Shown piece after piece: positions 1-10,216 of a stretch of DNA of 29,396 bases. How positions within the stretch are numbered: the first letter of the stretch is position 1; each line of letters opens with the position of its first letter. The position numbers and the translations under genes were made by a program. This DNA comes from Cyclostephanos tholiformis. Lineage: Eukaryota; Bacillariophyta; Thalassiosirophyceae; Thalassiosirales; Thalassiosiraceae. The notes under the pieces were generated by a model, which was not told the DNA's origin, did no database searches, and saw nothing but the letters and a program-made list of their open reading frames with translations. The stretch covers positions 1 through 29,396 of the forward strand of contig JALLPB010000319.1 of NCBI GenBank assembly GCA_036939975.1. The letters run 5' to 3'.

Positions 1-664
1 ACCTGTGACCACAGTGGAGCAACCATGTGGGATTTACCATTAGAGCAAAAGGCTCACCGTACCATAGAGGTACGGTACGTAGTTTATGAATGCTAACAAT
101 TTCATTGATCGGTAGGAAGTGCACTTGTACTTGTTCTTTCTCTTGTGTGATAGTATTTTACCAAAAACAACAAATGAGAAATGGAAGCGATGATCTTGCG
201 GTTAATATTCAAGTGGTGCAAGTCGTGAGTGAGGGGAGGACAGATATATATCCTTCTCATCGGCTCGATTGATGCCAATGAGCTTGCTCACGATCCCATC
301 CGACTGGACAATGAGAAACACAACAACACACAAAAACAAAATGCAACAACAACAATAATAACAGCCAGCCGTGTTTCCTTCGAAAACTCCAACAAGATTG
401 GCGTATTTGTCACCCGAACAAGGATATTGGCGAATGGGGATCAACCGTTTCGAGAATATCTATTTCCTATTCGAATCCGAATTGGGATCTCACATGGGAT
501 ATTACCCCGCCTTTTGAGCCCGCCAATGTGTAACATTTTTTTAATATCTGGGCCGATTTCATGCATCCCCCATTTGTGCCCTAATATCTCAACATATGGC
601 ATTAGGGGTTAACGGAACATTACTTTGGACTCTCCATTCCTTGATGAACGTGGCAACGCCATTG
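1..664. other. Stretch with no recognisable gene
   Basis: I see no convincing coding region on either strand. The longest open frames (up to 127 codons, plus strand) have no recognisable domain and are rich in Asn/Thr/Ile from AT-rich, CAA-rich DNA around 300-365. One small perfect inverted repeat lies at 57-75: 7-base arms CCGTACC/GGTACGG around a 5-base loop. Its function, if any, is unknown. Confidence 0.6.
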
Positions 665-1145
665 CTATTGGAGTTGAGTGCCGTTTTTCTTGTCTTCAAC
701 GTCACAAGCATAAAAATTTAAATTTTCCACCTTCCATGATAGGAGCTGGCTCCCGACTCGGGGATCTATTCTTTGTCCTTGGGAAGTGGGTCTGATGTCA
801 TCTAAACAGAAGGAGTATAATATGGATTCTCGCGCTGCGGAAGCAGCCAAGGTCTTCCTGGCTTGCAAGCCAAATCCTGACACCAGAATAAATATCCCCA
901 CAGCAATGAAATGTAAAAGGGGATAGTCTGAGGTTGAGGCCGCCAATAGAACCGGAGGATACCCCCCGCCCCCCCTGATGCCTCGGCTATGGCCATTACC
1001 ATGGCTTTGTTGGCCCAGGGGAGCACGGCAAACACAACTGTGTGGTGAAGGGGAGTACTCTCAATGATGATGCCGATCCCCCCGCGGCCGCTGCCTCCAT
1101 CATCCCTGCAACAGCAAACATGGCAAGGGGGGGAGTAACAGGTAT
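665..1145 (-). pseudogene. Broken fragment of a membrane-protein gene
   Basis: Reading the minus strand, three consecutive pieces in three frames join into one plausible hydrophobic protein: AMFAVAGMMEAAAAGG (near 1121-1084), then IGIIIESTPLHHTVVFAVLP and following residues (about 1077-976), then PPVLLAASTSDYPLLHFIAV and following residues (about 961-870). Both frame changes fall at runs of sense-strand G (C on the plus strand at 1078-1083 and 969-975). A stop codon closes the first piece upstream, before about 1148, and no start codon or full-length transporter architecture is visible. I cannot name the family; the alternating small/hydrophobic residues suggest membrane segments. It may be a decayed copy, or part of a real gene damaged by homopolymer errors. 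Confidence 0.42.
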
Positions 1146-1274
1146 ATTCTCCCGCTAGTGGGGCTTACGTCTCCGCTGAAGAAAACGTGCCAAATGAGCC
1201 ACTAGGTCCAGGTCAACAAGACCAATTTTCCAAAAATTATGCAATCAACAAATCTCGCTTTAGCTCGGGCAACA

Positions 1275-1845
1275 TTACTAGTTGGGGTGGAGAAGAAGAA
1301 GGCGGCTAAGCAGAATCAGCGCATTAAGCAGGAGATCATCGGGCACGTTGAGGGGGTGCTAAGGTGCGTGACTTTGTTGTAATTCTGTCTAAATCAACAA
1401 TCAATAAGTGCGTCGTAAGGGAAGAGGTTGGGGTATTCCCAAACGGAGAGAGAGAAGAAGCGATGGATCGAGGCAATGCAAGGCATGAGGTGGCACTCGT
1501 CGTCCTCAATCGCCTAGAGCACAAGCTAGAGGGTGACATCTCACGACGGAAGGGTGTCCCGGCGAAGGAAATGGGGACTGTCATCAATAAGCACTTGTTC
1601 TACAAAAAGTTTGTGAACAAGGGTGCCTGAGGTGAGGACAGATCAAATATCTCCGCCCCGTTGACAAAATTGGATGAGGATGAGACACAGTGGTTGAAAA
1701 CCGCTCCCATTGAGATGTTGGAGACCTTGTATGGGCGCTTTTACGCGAAGAGATGACATCCGAGAAGAGAGAGGCACTCGTGCAGGAGATGATGGAGATG
1801 GACGTGGCTAACGACGATGCCAACGCCGACGAATTGGTCCTTTAA
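1275..1845 (+). pseudogene. Broken coding remnant, family unknown
   Basis: Protein-like sequence runs through this stretch but changes frame several times. It begins with a Lys/Gln-rich piece (KKKAAKQNQRIKQEIIGHVE, about 1290-1350). It then shifts near 1355 into an open frame with EVALVVLNRLEHKLEGDISR (about 1490-1550), which stops at about 1630. It resumes as TKLDEDETQWLKTAPIEMLE (about 1660-1720). After a stop near 1756 it continues in another frame as EMTSEKREALVQEMMEMD and an acidic tail ending with TAA at 1843-1845. The heptad-like charge pattern and the acidic end look like a real former C-terminus. I do not recognise the family. At least three frame breaks argue for a pseudogene, perhaps from a repeated family. 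Confidence 0.42.
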
Positions 1846-2665
1846 AACATTACTCCTGTCCAGCGAACATAACATATTAGCAAAATACATTTTTCATCGT
1901 TATCATTGCAAATTATAATTAGCTCGTGCGCCCTGTATTGTTCCGATTCTCATCTTGCCATGAAATTTGGACAAAACCAGCTAAATTTAACGTTTTAGTT
2001 AATATGTTGTGAGGCTGCAGATGCCGGGGGACGGTCGTCAGACAATGACAAGAGGTCGATCGAAAGTTAGACATCCTGGCAGTCCTACCACCCAACCTAT
2101 CATGAAACCCGCCCACCTCCTAAAAATATCCCCGATTCTCGCCTCGTCACCGGATTCTGGTCCAGCCGCGTTATCCGACGCTCTCCAACAGTATGGTGCG
2201 AATACCGATGCCGGGGGGCGGCCGTCCGGTGACCGAAAGTAGGCCGACCAAGTAGGTTCCGGGTGGTGATCCTACCACCTACCCTACCACTCAAAATCCT
2301 CCCCACACAACCCCCACACAACCCCCTCCGATTCTTCCCTCGTCTGCAGAATTGCACCCGTGTCACCTGCTGTGATCCAACAGCATCATGCGGCTACGAT
2401 TGGTCGAGCTTCGTGGGATTGGACATGACAAGCACGGAAATCAGCGTCATCGAGAATACATTTCGCTTTGCCGGTAGCGAGGCGGGGGCGTACAAAGTAT
2501 GGGACAGGGATTGCAGAGCAATATCGTCAGCAATATCGTCACGAATATGAGGAGTACGTTGATCGATCGATTATCTTAAATATAAATTGACGGCGTTGTC
2601 TGTTGCGATTAGATTCGATTATCAAAGTGGGGGTTAATTCGACTTTTATAGTGCCCGTCGACGCA
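1846..2665. other. Intergenic stretch downstream of the kinase gene
   Basis: No gene is supported. The stretch carries the diverged direct repeat listed separately (2021-2347) and the 3' flank of the kinase gene on the minus strand. Open frames here have no ATG context or recognisable domain. Confidence 0.6.
2021..2347. repeat. Diverged tandem duplication, about 187 bp offset
   Basis: Two copies begin with nearly the same bases (ATGCCGGGGGACGG at 2021 and ATGCCGGGGGGCGG at 2208). They stay roughly alignable: CCTACCACCCAACC matches CCTACCACCTACCC, a CCTCCTAAAAATATCCCC block matches an AAAATCCTCCCC block, and CCCGATTCTCGCCTCGTC matches CCGATTCTTCCCTCGTC. The copies have drifted by substitutions and small indels. 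No coding capacity is shared between them. Confidence 0.55.
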
Positions 2666-3748
2666 TCATCTCTTTCCCGATTTCGCAACCCAGGGATGCG
2701 CCAAAGCCTCCCCGGCCGTAAACCTCTTCCGTGGATCCCTCCTCAACAGGCATTTGATGAAATCCATCGCCTCGTCGCTCTTGTTCGACCAGGCTCTGAT
2801 CGGGAATTGCAATTGTCCCCTCCTGATTAATTCGACGACCTCCTCGTCGTTATCGCCCCTGAACGGTGGGTAACCACACAGTAGGATGTAAGTCACGATG
2901 CCGATCGACCATATGTCCGTGGATCTATCGTACTTGCCCTTGAGCAGCTCCGGGGACATGTAATACCCCGTCCCGACGGGTCTGCTCATCGGCGGCTCGC
3001 CTCTCCTGTGTCTCCTCGACAGGCCGAAGTCTATGAGCCTGATATCCGAATCGACTCTGTTCGATTCGAACAGTATGTTTTCCGGCTTGATGTCGCGATG
3101 AACGATATCGTTCTCGTGGAGGTATTCGACCGCAAATAATAGAGACTTGATGATGCGGGATGCGCGCCGCTCGTCGATGCATCCATCGTCGGTGGTATTC
3201 TCGACTATCCTCTCGAATAGCTCGCCGCCGGTATACCTCTCGGTGACGATGTGAACGCGCTCGTCGTTCTCGTAACATCCGACCATCCTTATGATGTTCG
3301 GGTGGTCCATCTCGTGGAGCAGGTCGAGCTCGCGACGGAAATCGCTGGTATTCTTCATCCTCGACTTGTCCATCGACTTGCAGGCGTAGGCGCGTCGCGT
3401 ATCGCGATGGATGCACTCGCGAACCTCGCCGTAGGCGCCCGCGCCGAGCACATTCGGACAAACCTCGTAATCGTCCACGACACGGGGAAGCCGACGACTG
3501 CGCAAGTCGAGGTGGGACGGGGCATCGTCGTACACACTTCGTCCATCGCTGCTGAATCCGCTGCCGAGCGAGATGGTTAGTGGGGGTGGAAGATAATCCT
3601 CGTCCTCCAATGCCCGATGCTCGGGGATGAAACTAGCCTCGACGAATGAATTATAGGGGCCTTCGTTCTTATTGTAGACGCTGGTAGGGCGGCCGACGAC
3701 GCGACGCTTTCTCTCATGGGAGGAGGGTGAATAGCCGACTTTATTCAT
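2666..3748 (-). CDS. CAMK/CDPK-type serine/threonine protein kinase
   Basis: The ATG at 3748 gives 360 residues in one exon. A kinase domain fills residues of about 94-355. It has a glycine-rich loop (GAGAYGEV, 102-109), the ATP-binding Lys in YACKS (124), the helix-C Glu in FRRELDLL, the catalytic loop HRDIKPEN (217-224), DFG (240-242), and the GTGYYMSPE activation-segment end (about 259-267), then a standard C-lobe. The [11 protein letters not shown] and YMSPELL forms and the domain order are those of calcium/calmodulin-dependent and CDPK-like kinases, so it should phosphorylate Ser/Thr in proteins. The first 93 residues are disordered and basic with no domain. There are no EF-hands after the kinase domain: the protein ends six residues after HPWV. 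It therefore lacks the calcium-sensing half of a canonical CDPK. The coding region is unusually rich in TCG/CGA. Confidence 0.93.
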   Translation of the reverse strand: MNKVGYSPSSHERKRRVVGRPTSVYNKNEGPYNSFVEASFIPEHRALEDEDYLPPPLTISLGSGFSSDGRSVYDDAPSHLDLRSRRLPRVVDDYEVCPNVLGAGAYGEVRECIHRDTRRAYACKSMDKSRMKNTSDFRRELDLLHEMDHPNIIRMVGCYENDERVHIVTERYTGGELFERIVENTTDDGCIDERRASRIIKSLLFAVEYLHENDIVHRDIKPENILFESNRVDSDIRLIDFGLSRRHRRGEPPMSRPVGTGYYMSPELLKGKYDRSTDIWSIGIVTYILLCGYPPFRGDNDEEVVELIRRGQLQFPIRAWSNKSDEAMDFIKCLLRRDPRKRFTAGEALAHPWVAKSGKR

Positions 3749-4571
3749 GGTCAATTACTACCAAAGTACGATGTATAATTTTGTTTGAAAATAATTTGAA
3801 AATAAAATATTATTTGTTCTCGGGATATTTTTTTTGTTGTGACGAAATTTTGTGACGGAAACTATTTTTGGTTGCCGAGGCGATCGCGAGGCGGGCTTCT
3901 CTTCTAATATATTATGGTGCGATGAGTCCCTTCCGAATTTGTGATACACATATTGTGTCGGTTTTGAGGTAGTTCGGCCCCGCGATAAGCCTGATTTGAG
4001 ATGTTTTGTTGGCTTGTCATGTCTCTCTGACGCAAATATGCTTCGCCTAAAAAAAGGTATCTTGTGTTTGTTATATTTCCAGCGATGAATAAAGCACCCC
4101 AAGAAATTTCTAATGACGCAGCTTATCGACTTTCCATTCACATAAGCCCTCATTGACAGAGACCAAAAATAAGCCTTAGAAATACGCAAGGCCTATTGAG
4201 ACTGGCCGTCTTTAAGCCGATATTGAATTCGAAGTTCAACGACGGGTTCAAGTACTACCTATTTCAGAATTAGGCTTAGTAAATATACCAGGTAGGTAGT
4301 ATAACGATTTGTGTAAGGCTTGGGTGCATGCAGCCTGGGTGACATTCATTCTCAATGATATGGAAAGTAGTACAGCCTTTTTGGAAACCATCAGCCCCCC
4401 TCTGTGCAGATTCCAAATCAACGTGTGTCAGTAATAATCCCATTTATTACGGCCTGGTCCTTACACAACCGATATGCCCGGCCACGGAAAATAATAAACG
4501 TGGCTCGGATAACAATAATATTTACATTTCAGTCGAAGTCAATAAGCCCGAGATGAAGTAAAAGAGGGGAG
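3749..4571. promoter_or_regulatory. Intergenic region between divergent kinase and MORN genes
   Basis: This 823-bp, relatively AT-rich stretch separates two start codons facing away from each other, so it must hold both promoters and 5' untranslated regions. A 143-codon minus-strand frame (3758-4189) just upstream of the kinase has no domain and is rich in Lys/Asn/His; I treat it as chance. I cannot point to specific elements. Confidence 0.5.
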
Positions 4572-7500
4572 ATGTCGTCTTCGTCTTCGTCTTCGTCTTC
4601 GTCGTCGATAACGTTGCCATCGACGACGTTGACAACGACGTCGGGGGGCACTTCGATGACGCCCGATGGCACATGTCCGTGCCATCCGGTGATACGATTG
4701 CGTCGACGCAATCGTCAAACGGGGGAATGGAAGTCACTACTGGAGAGCTGCCCACTGTGCGATGCCGCCGCCTTCCTGGGGGGGGTCCAGCAGAAGCAGC
4801 AGAATGCCGGTGGGGCCGCCGTCATCGCCCCGCGTAGGCAACAGAGGATACCGACGACGTCGGGGGGGGCGGATAGAGATGGAGGGGACGACTCGATTGG
4901 CAGGTCATCATCGATAAGGCCATCATCCGTCAAGTCCTCGACGCGCGGTCTCTCCTCTCCGCTATCCGATAGACGACGATCGCGTCAACGTCGTTCCATC
5001 TGCGGCGGGGGGGGGGAGGATAGGGATAACGATTCCGACCTAACCGACGACGATGCCACCTCCTCCTCGGTCCGATCGTCGACGAGGGAGTCGCACTACA
5101 CGACCGGGAGGCAGCGTCTCGCGTTGTCCTTGCCGGGCGGTCGGTCCTTCCCGGGGGGTAATTCCTCCGTCTCATCGCAGATTTCGGCATCGTCGTCTTC
5201 GTGCCCGGAGATCGTCGTGGCCGTCGACGATCACATCCCGTCTCACGCCGCGACCACCATCTCCGCTTCGGGCGGGGCGGCGGGGGGAGGGGGGGGGGAA
5301 GCTGTCCCACCACCGACGACGAGGGTTTCTCGTCCGCGGATGACGGATATTCCTCATCGGTGACCTCCTCCTTCTCGTTGCGATCGTCGGCATCGTCCTC
5401 GATGCGCAAATCGAAGTCGCGTTACTGCCGTCGTAAGGGTAATAATAACAGGCGAGGCGGTCCGGCATCCGCGGTGCCGGGGGTGAGATTCCATCCCGAG
5501 ACCAAGAGCGCCGCTCCAGACACGACATCGGATCAATCGAGCGTACAATCCAGTCCGGCGTCGTCGTCGGAGGTGGGGGGGGAGGGGGAAACGGCTCGGA
5601 CGACGATGACGATGGTGCGACGGGAACGTCCTACGAATGGGGGGGACGACGAGGACGCCGTCGTCCATCCACTTCCTCGTCCTCCTCCTCCTCCTCCTCC
5701 TCCTCGTCCTCCTCCTCCCTCCTCGCGCGCGTCGACGAATACCAATGCAGTCGTCGATGTAGCTGAACTCGTCGACGACATCGACGGTGGGGGCGAAGCG
5801 ACATCGATCATCGCGACCGCCACCCCGAGGAAGATGACGTCGTCGATATTGCGCAAGTCTTCCTTCGGAACTCTCGGACGACAAGCGTCCGCCGCGTCCA
5901 TGACGTCCATGGATCACATCGCGATCGACGAGGACGGCCTTGGTAAAGGGGGGGGGGAAAGGGATCTCAGCTCCGTCGCCCCGGACCTTCCCTTCGGAGG
6001 GGGGGATCCCCCTCCCTCGACGTCATCCCCCAAGCCCAAGGAATTGCAAGAAAGTCACGAAGAGCAGGAGGAGATGCCGTCCCTCTCGTCTCAGTTGACC
6101 CTCTTTCATTCGCAGGGACAACGAAAATGGCAGAATCATCAAGATCAGGATAGTTCAGCAGCGACGGTCGGTGGCGGAACTCCAGGAAATAGGACTCCGC
6201 CCCCCCCACCCCAGCGTCCGAAGCCGTTGCCATCGGCGTACTGGGCGTCTTACTCAGATGATAGGGATCAGGATAGGCCGCACCAACACCATCAAGAGCC
6301 GCATGTTTTTCCTTCTTCGCCGGTTCAACTGCAGTATCATCGGCAAGGTTCATCGGACCGACTGCAGCAGCAGCCGGGGTATCCGCTTGAGAGTGTGCAA
6401 GGTCGACTGACGAAGCATCGTCAAGAAAGTCAGCAAGATCAAGTGAAGCAGCTGCAGTCTCAGGAGCATATATGTCCTCCGCGGGGTGATCGGCCGTCAT
6501 CGCGCGGGCGAGGTGAGCGCACTGATCCACCGCAGCAGCAGCATCAAGAGCAGCTCCCTCGACGGGGCAGTCGACCGTCATCGCGCGGACGCTTGGAGCC
6601 GCAGGCCGACAATGATGACCGCGTCGTCCAGAGACGACACCGCTCGAAGAGCCGCGATGGCGGACTTGAAACTCCAGACACGTATGTCCAACCTCGATCG
6701 AGGTCAAGATCGATTTGTTCGTCCTCACGTGGTGACTTTTACCAGAGCGACTCCAATCTAGGCAGCAGTCGTGACCCAAACCACGGCAATTCCAGTCTAG
6801 ACTGCCGCTGTGACTTTGACCAGAGCATCGCTAGTATAGGCAGCGATCCCCGTCGTGACCATGGCCACAGCGCCCTCAGTCAAAGCAGCGGCTGTGGTCG
6901 ACCGGTGACCGGGATCCTTAGGAACGGGAAGAACGCGCAACACCAGTCGCATCGTAAAGATGGGCAGCAGCCGCATCATCCCGTGGCGTCGTTGCAGCAG
7001 CATCCTCAGCAGCTGCAACGGAGCCTCTCGCAGAGCGGCGGCAAGAATTCCAACGCCCATCTGCATCAGCAAAGGATGCAGCCTCAGAGGAAAAACTCAA
7101 GAGACAACTGGAAGAATCAATCGAACCTGAGCCGTGCTGAATCTCACACAGAATCAGAAACCTCCCCCGAATCTGAAAGTACAACATTCCTGCATAAATC
7201 TTATGACTCTTTCCATCATCGTGGGGAGGCATTGTTGGAACCAAGCGTGTTTGATGATAGAGGGCGATGTGTCAGGCATCCACACATCCGACTACGCAAG
7301 AAGAAGATGATGGGAGGGTGGAAGATCGTACTTGTCAACTGCCCCGATTGTTGCATAGAAGGTATGCTGAGGATGCGCCTTGAGGCTGGTGACGGCGGGA
7401 ATAATGGGGGGATCTCGAAGTCCGCATCACTGGGCGAACATCGGGCTGACAAGAACAGCAAGAGTATTAGACGGAAGAACTCCCAGGAAGGTTCTGTCTC

Positions 7501-8221
7501 CTCCAAGGATATTGGGCCTCCGATCACCCAGATAGTCTTACGAATGCAAAGCGACTCGTCGGTGATTTCCGAAACAACGTACAGCACACCTCCTGAAGAT
7601 TCCACGGGTTCATCGTCAACGGACCGGTCCGTGTCCGGCCGCCTTCACAACTCTGCCCCCCAAGACGAACCTCGAGGAATACCGCCTGTTGAGAGATTCC
7701 CTCCTCCGACAGGGGGGCTTCGTCTTGTCAGGCGCATGCCCTTCACGGACGCCTACGGCGATAAGGGCTGGTACACGGGAGAGGTCGCTAGCGGCAGTGG
7801 CCTTCCCCACGGCCGTGGCATATTGCATTACTGCGACGGACGTGTCCACGATGGCAGGTGGAGCAACGGACTGACAGCGAGCGTCGGCAACAGCCCTGGT
7901 GGCGAGGGCACCACCAACAAGAAAACAACCCCAATGAGTCCAGGTGCCCCGCCTCCCTGCCATACTTCTTTCAAGCGCAGTTCTTCCAATGGCGGCCCAA
8001 GTCGCCACAATTGTTCGCCATCAGTCAACGGCACTCGCCCCATTTATCCACGCTCGCCGGCACAACTTTCATCGTCATCCAATAGAGCCACGGTCGATAA
8101 TAAGAGGCGCAGTGGCAAAGATGGCCACCATATCAGTGAAACTGACAAAAACGGCGATATGGAGGAAGAGTTCCAGGACTGGTTCCGTAGTATCAATGGC
8201 TTAGATGCACGCATGAGATGA
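4572..8221 (+). CDS. Large low-complexity protein with two Cys/His modules and MORN repeat(s)
   Basis: The ATG at 4572 opens a frame to 5363; another frame overlaps from before 5282 and runs to the stop at 8221. Adding one base in the G run at 5282-5298 joins them into 1216 residues, which I take as the intact product. Features in order: 11 consecutive Ser (TCGTCT repeats, 4575-4607); Cys/His module 1 (C35, C37-H38-P, IRLR, W, CPLC at 60-63); long Ser/Arg/Pro/Gln-rich disordered sequence, with poly-Pro near 5680-5720 and Gln-rich near 6270-6560; Cys/His module 2 (C900, H903-P, HIRLRKKK, GGWK, CPDC at 924-927); and MORN-like sequence near 1066-1100 (YTGEV, PHGRGILHYCDG). MORN repeats commonly bind membranes or scaffold complexes; the Cys/His modules could bind zinc, which is inference. 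Exact function is unknown. The 5' half is GC-rich with many sense-strand G runs. Confidence 0.75.
4575..4607 (+). repeat. TCGTCT hexanucleotide repeat encoding poly-Ser
   Basis: Four TCGTCT units followed by TCG repeats come directly after the start codon of the MORN protein and encode 11 consecutive serines. Length variation would keep the frame, because units are multiples of three. Confidence 0.85.
6733..6894 (+). repeat. Two-copy in-frame tandem repeat, 78 and 84 bp, inside the MORN gene
   Basis: Copy 1 starts TGACTTTTACCAGAGC at 6733; copy 2 starts TGACTTTGACCAGAGC at 6811. Both continue with a TAGGCAGC block, a CGTGACC block and a CCACGGC/GGCCACAGC block. Period and copy lengths are multiples of three. 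The encoded units share DF(Y/D)QS...GS...RD...HG(N/H)S(S/A)L. The repeat lies in the disordered middle of the protein and is probably a recent internal duplication. Confidence 0.75.
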
Positions 8222-9879
8222 AAGCCGACAGTCTTATGAAGTGCCATTTTGTGTGTTGTGGACTTACGAGAACTTTAACAAAGCAATAATAATCAGCATA
8301 AGTGAAATAGTTAAAGTGCAGAAATAGGTCTTAAGTAAGATGCAATTTTCTTATGGGGTCCCTCTGACAGCGTTGAAATATATTTGTATTATCATATGTA
8401 AAATCAGAAAGAATCAAAAGTATCGTCAACATCGCGGCCGCAAGAGTTGCTAATAGCTGCTACCAATGTCAGTCACATTAAATCTTACATGTATTGGATA
8501 AGCTTTTTGTCGATGAGGGGCTTGACAATGTGTTAGAGGTCGATGATGTGCAGTCATGGCATCGTTCATGACAAGTTTCTCTTGATGCTCACATCAATGA
8601 CTCGGCCAGCAATATCAGTTGCAGGAACAATTCTAACTTGTACATAACACCCAAGTTAAACACCTCTCTATCCAAAATGCCTCTTCGATATGGGGCATAC
8701 AGCACTCCACAATAAAACAATCATCACCACCCCCAACCATGCCGGAACCGGAATTCCACTTCCGATGGGGGGTCACAGAAGTCAGAACCAAAAATCAGAA
8801 TTCCCAACCATGGGAGCAAGTCCCTCCTATTTTGATCAACTCAAATGAAGGTGTTTTGGCGGTGGCCAGGGATGGGAGACGTGATCAATGCGGAAAGCTC
8901 ATGCAAATAATCAAAATCTTCCTCCATTACAAAAATTTGAAGGACTCTCCACAACATGTCAATAACAAGAGTGCATGTGAGGCAAATGTTCAATGAATAC
9001 CTCATGTGTGGAACATGTTAGCTGCCTGCCAACTTGATTTCATTGGAAGCAGATTGTGGACCATCTGACGGACCATCACAACTAATGTTGTTTGTATGTT
9101 GCAATCATGTCCAATCAGTCAGACATCCATTCCTAGATAACAAGAATTATATTGTGAAGAATCTCTGACTCCTAGTGGAAAATATACCTGAAGTTGCCAT
9201 CAATGATTATGGCTCCCTCAAGAGTACAGAAGAACCATTATAATGCGCCTCCTCAGCACCAGCAACCATTCCCCCCCATGCCTCCCCCTTGAACAAGATG
9301 AGTGAATCAAACAACAATAATGCCTGATTCAAACAGATGACAACCACAATCAGCCACCTCCCTGCCCCCCCCCTGTCCCTCCTCACTGCACCGACAAAAA
9401 ATGTGGATGGAGGACAAGATTACATACATGACCAAGTCACTCAAAGAAATCCTACGTTTCAGACTCAGAGCAAACTTGTCACCGGCAACTAGCATGTTGG
9501 TACCACCCAGGTAAATGGAGTGAAGCAAGAGCCACTACTGGCATGATGCTCGAAGAACCCACCACACACTTCCAGCTCCTCAACAAATCTTGTTTGAGAA
9601 AATGGCCTCAAAGTCTGACACCAAATCCTAATGTCTCGCACAACTTTTCTTTGTTCTACTCTCAAGGTTTAGAAAACCCTGAACCAAAAAGCTCTCTTTT
9701 TCATCGTTCATTCCTGACATGAGCCCAGAAGTTCACAGTAACTTGTAACCATTGTTACAGATTAGGCATGTCTGACCCAAGGCCAGACATTAGGTGTATA
9801 CAGTACTTACTTAAAGTACACAAAAAGGTGCCACGCGAATTTTTAGCACCAAGCGGAACCTCTGAGGTCAGTGATCTGA
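8222..9879. other. Gene-poor, apparently decayed stretch
   Basis: I find no intact gene. An 85-codon plus-strand frame at 8739-8996 has no recognisable domain. Around 9230-9720 the plus strand reads as protein-like pieces with many stops (for example NAPPQHQQPFPPMP near 9240, CTDKKCGWRTRL near 9390, GKWSEARATTGMM near 9510), suggesting an old, unidentified coding or mobile-element remnant. A short inverted repeat, ATGTCTG/CAGACAT with a 9-base loop, lies near 9767-9789. Confidence 0.45.
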
Positions 9880-10098
9880 CATCAGAGATCAAAGACATCA
9901 CCAGATGTTGAAGAGGAATCTACCACATCACTAGATGTTGAAAAGAGATCCACCCCATCATATGATGTTGAATGGAGATCTTCACGCTCTCCTACAGATG
10001 TACATACTCATGGAGGAACATCAAAGATATATCATAAAGATGTACCAACACCTGTAGAATCCTACAGGATACATCTCACCCCTTTGCTTTGGCCAGGG
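9880..10098 (+). other. Short open frame without ATG containing a 10-residue repeat
   Basis: The plus strand is open for 73 codons between TGA at 9877-9879 and TGA at 10099-10101. It has no start codon that would include the repeat. It encodes three 10-residue units (TSPDVEEEST, TSLDVEKRST, PSYDVEWRSS) followed by a tail containing SPTDVHTHGGTSK and ESYRIHLTPLL. The repeat's phase agrees with translation. This could be an exon or a remnant of a repetitive-protein gene or retroelement; I cannot assign a family. Confidence 0.4.
9895..9984 (+). repeat. Three-copy 30-bp tandem repeat
   Basis: The units begin at 9895, 9925 and 9955, exactly 30 bases apart. Each contains CATCA, two variable bases, AGATGTTGAA or TGATGTTGAA, and GAGATC or GGAATC near its end. 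Substitutions without indels keep the period divisible by three and the frame open. Confidence 0.85.
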
Positions 10099-10216
10099 TG
10101 ATCCACTTCATTTTTAAACATTAAAATAAGCTCATAATTTTCTTCTCTTGACCTGAACTACATGCCACTTCATTTGCACTTGTTTATTCGCTTCGGGGGA
10201 AAAGTTATCCACCTGC

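Noticed and set aside
3758..4189. 143-codon minus-strand frame just upstream of the kinase
   Set aside because: No domain, Lys/Asn/His-rich from AT-rich DNA, and it lies in the divergent promoter region. Chance is the simpler explanation.
5201..5363. An intron as the cause of the frame change in the MORN gene
   Set aside because: Both frames are open and overlap at a G run; no GTG donor with a good acceptor and correct phase is visible, and a single-base correction joins the frames.
4930..6779. Several long minus-strand open frames (159, 187 and 270 codons) opposite the MORN gene
   Set aside because: They are rich in Arg/Ser/Pro and come from CGA/TCG-rich sequence that stays open on both strands; no domain is visible and the sense strand has clear motifs.
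8739..8996. 85-codon plus-strand open frame in the gene-poor block
   Set aside because: Begins with ATG but has no recognisable domain, no neighbouring exon signals, and lies among decayed sequence.
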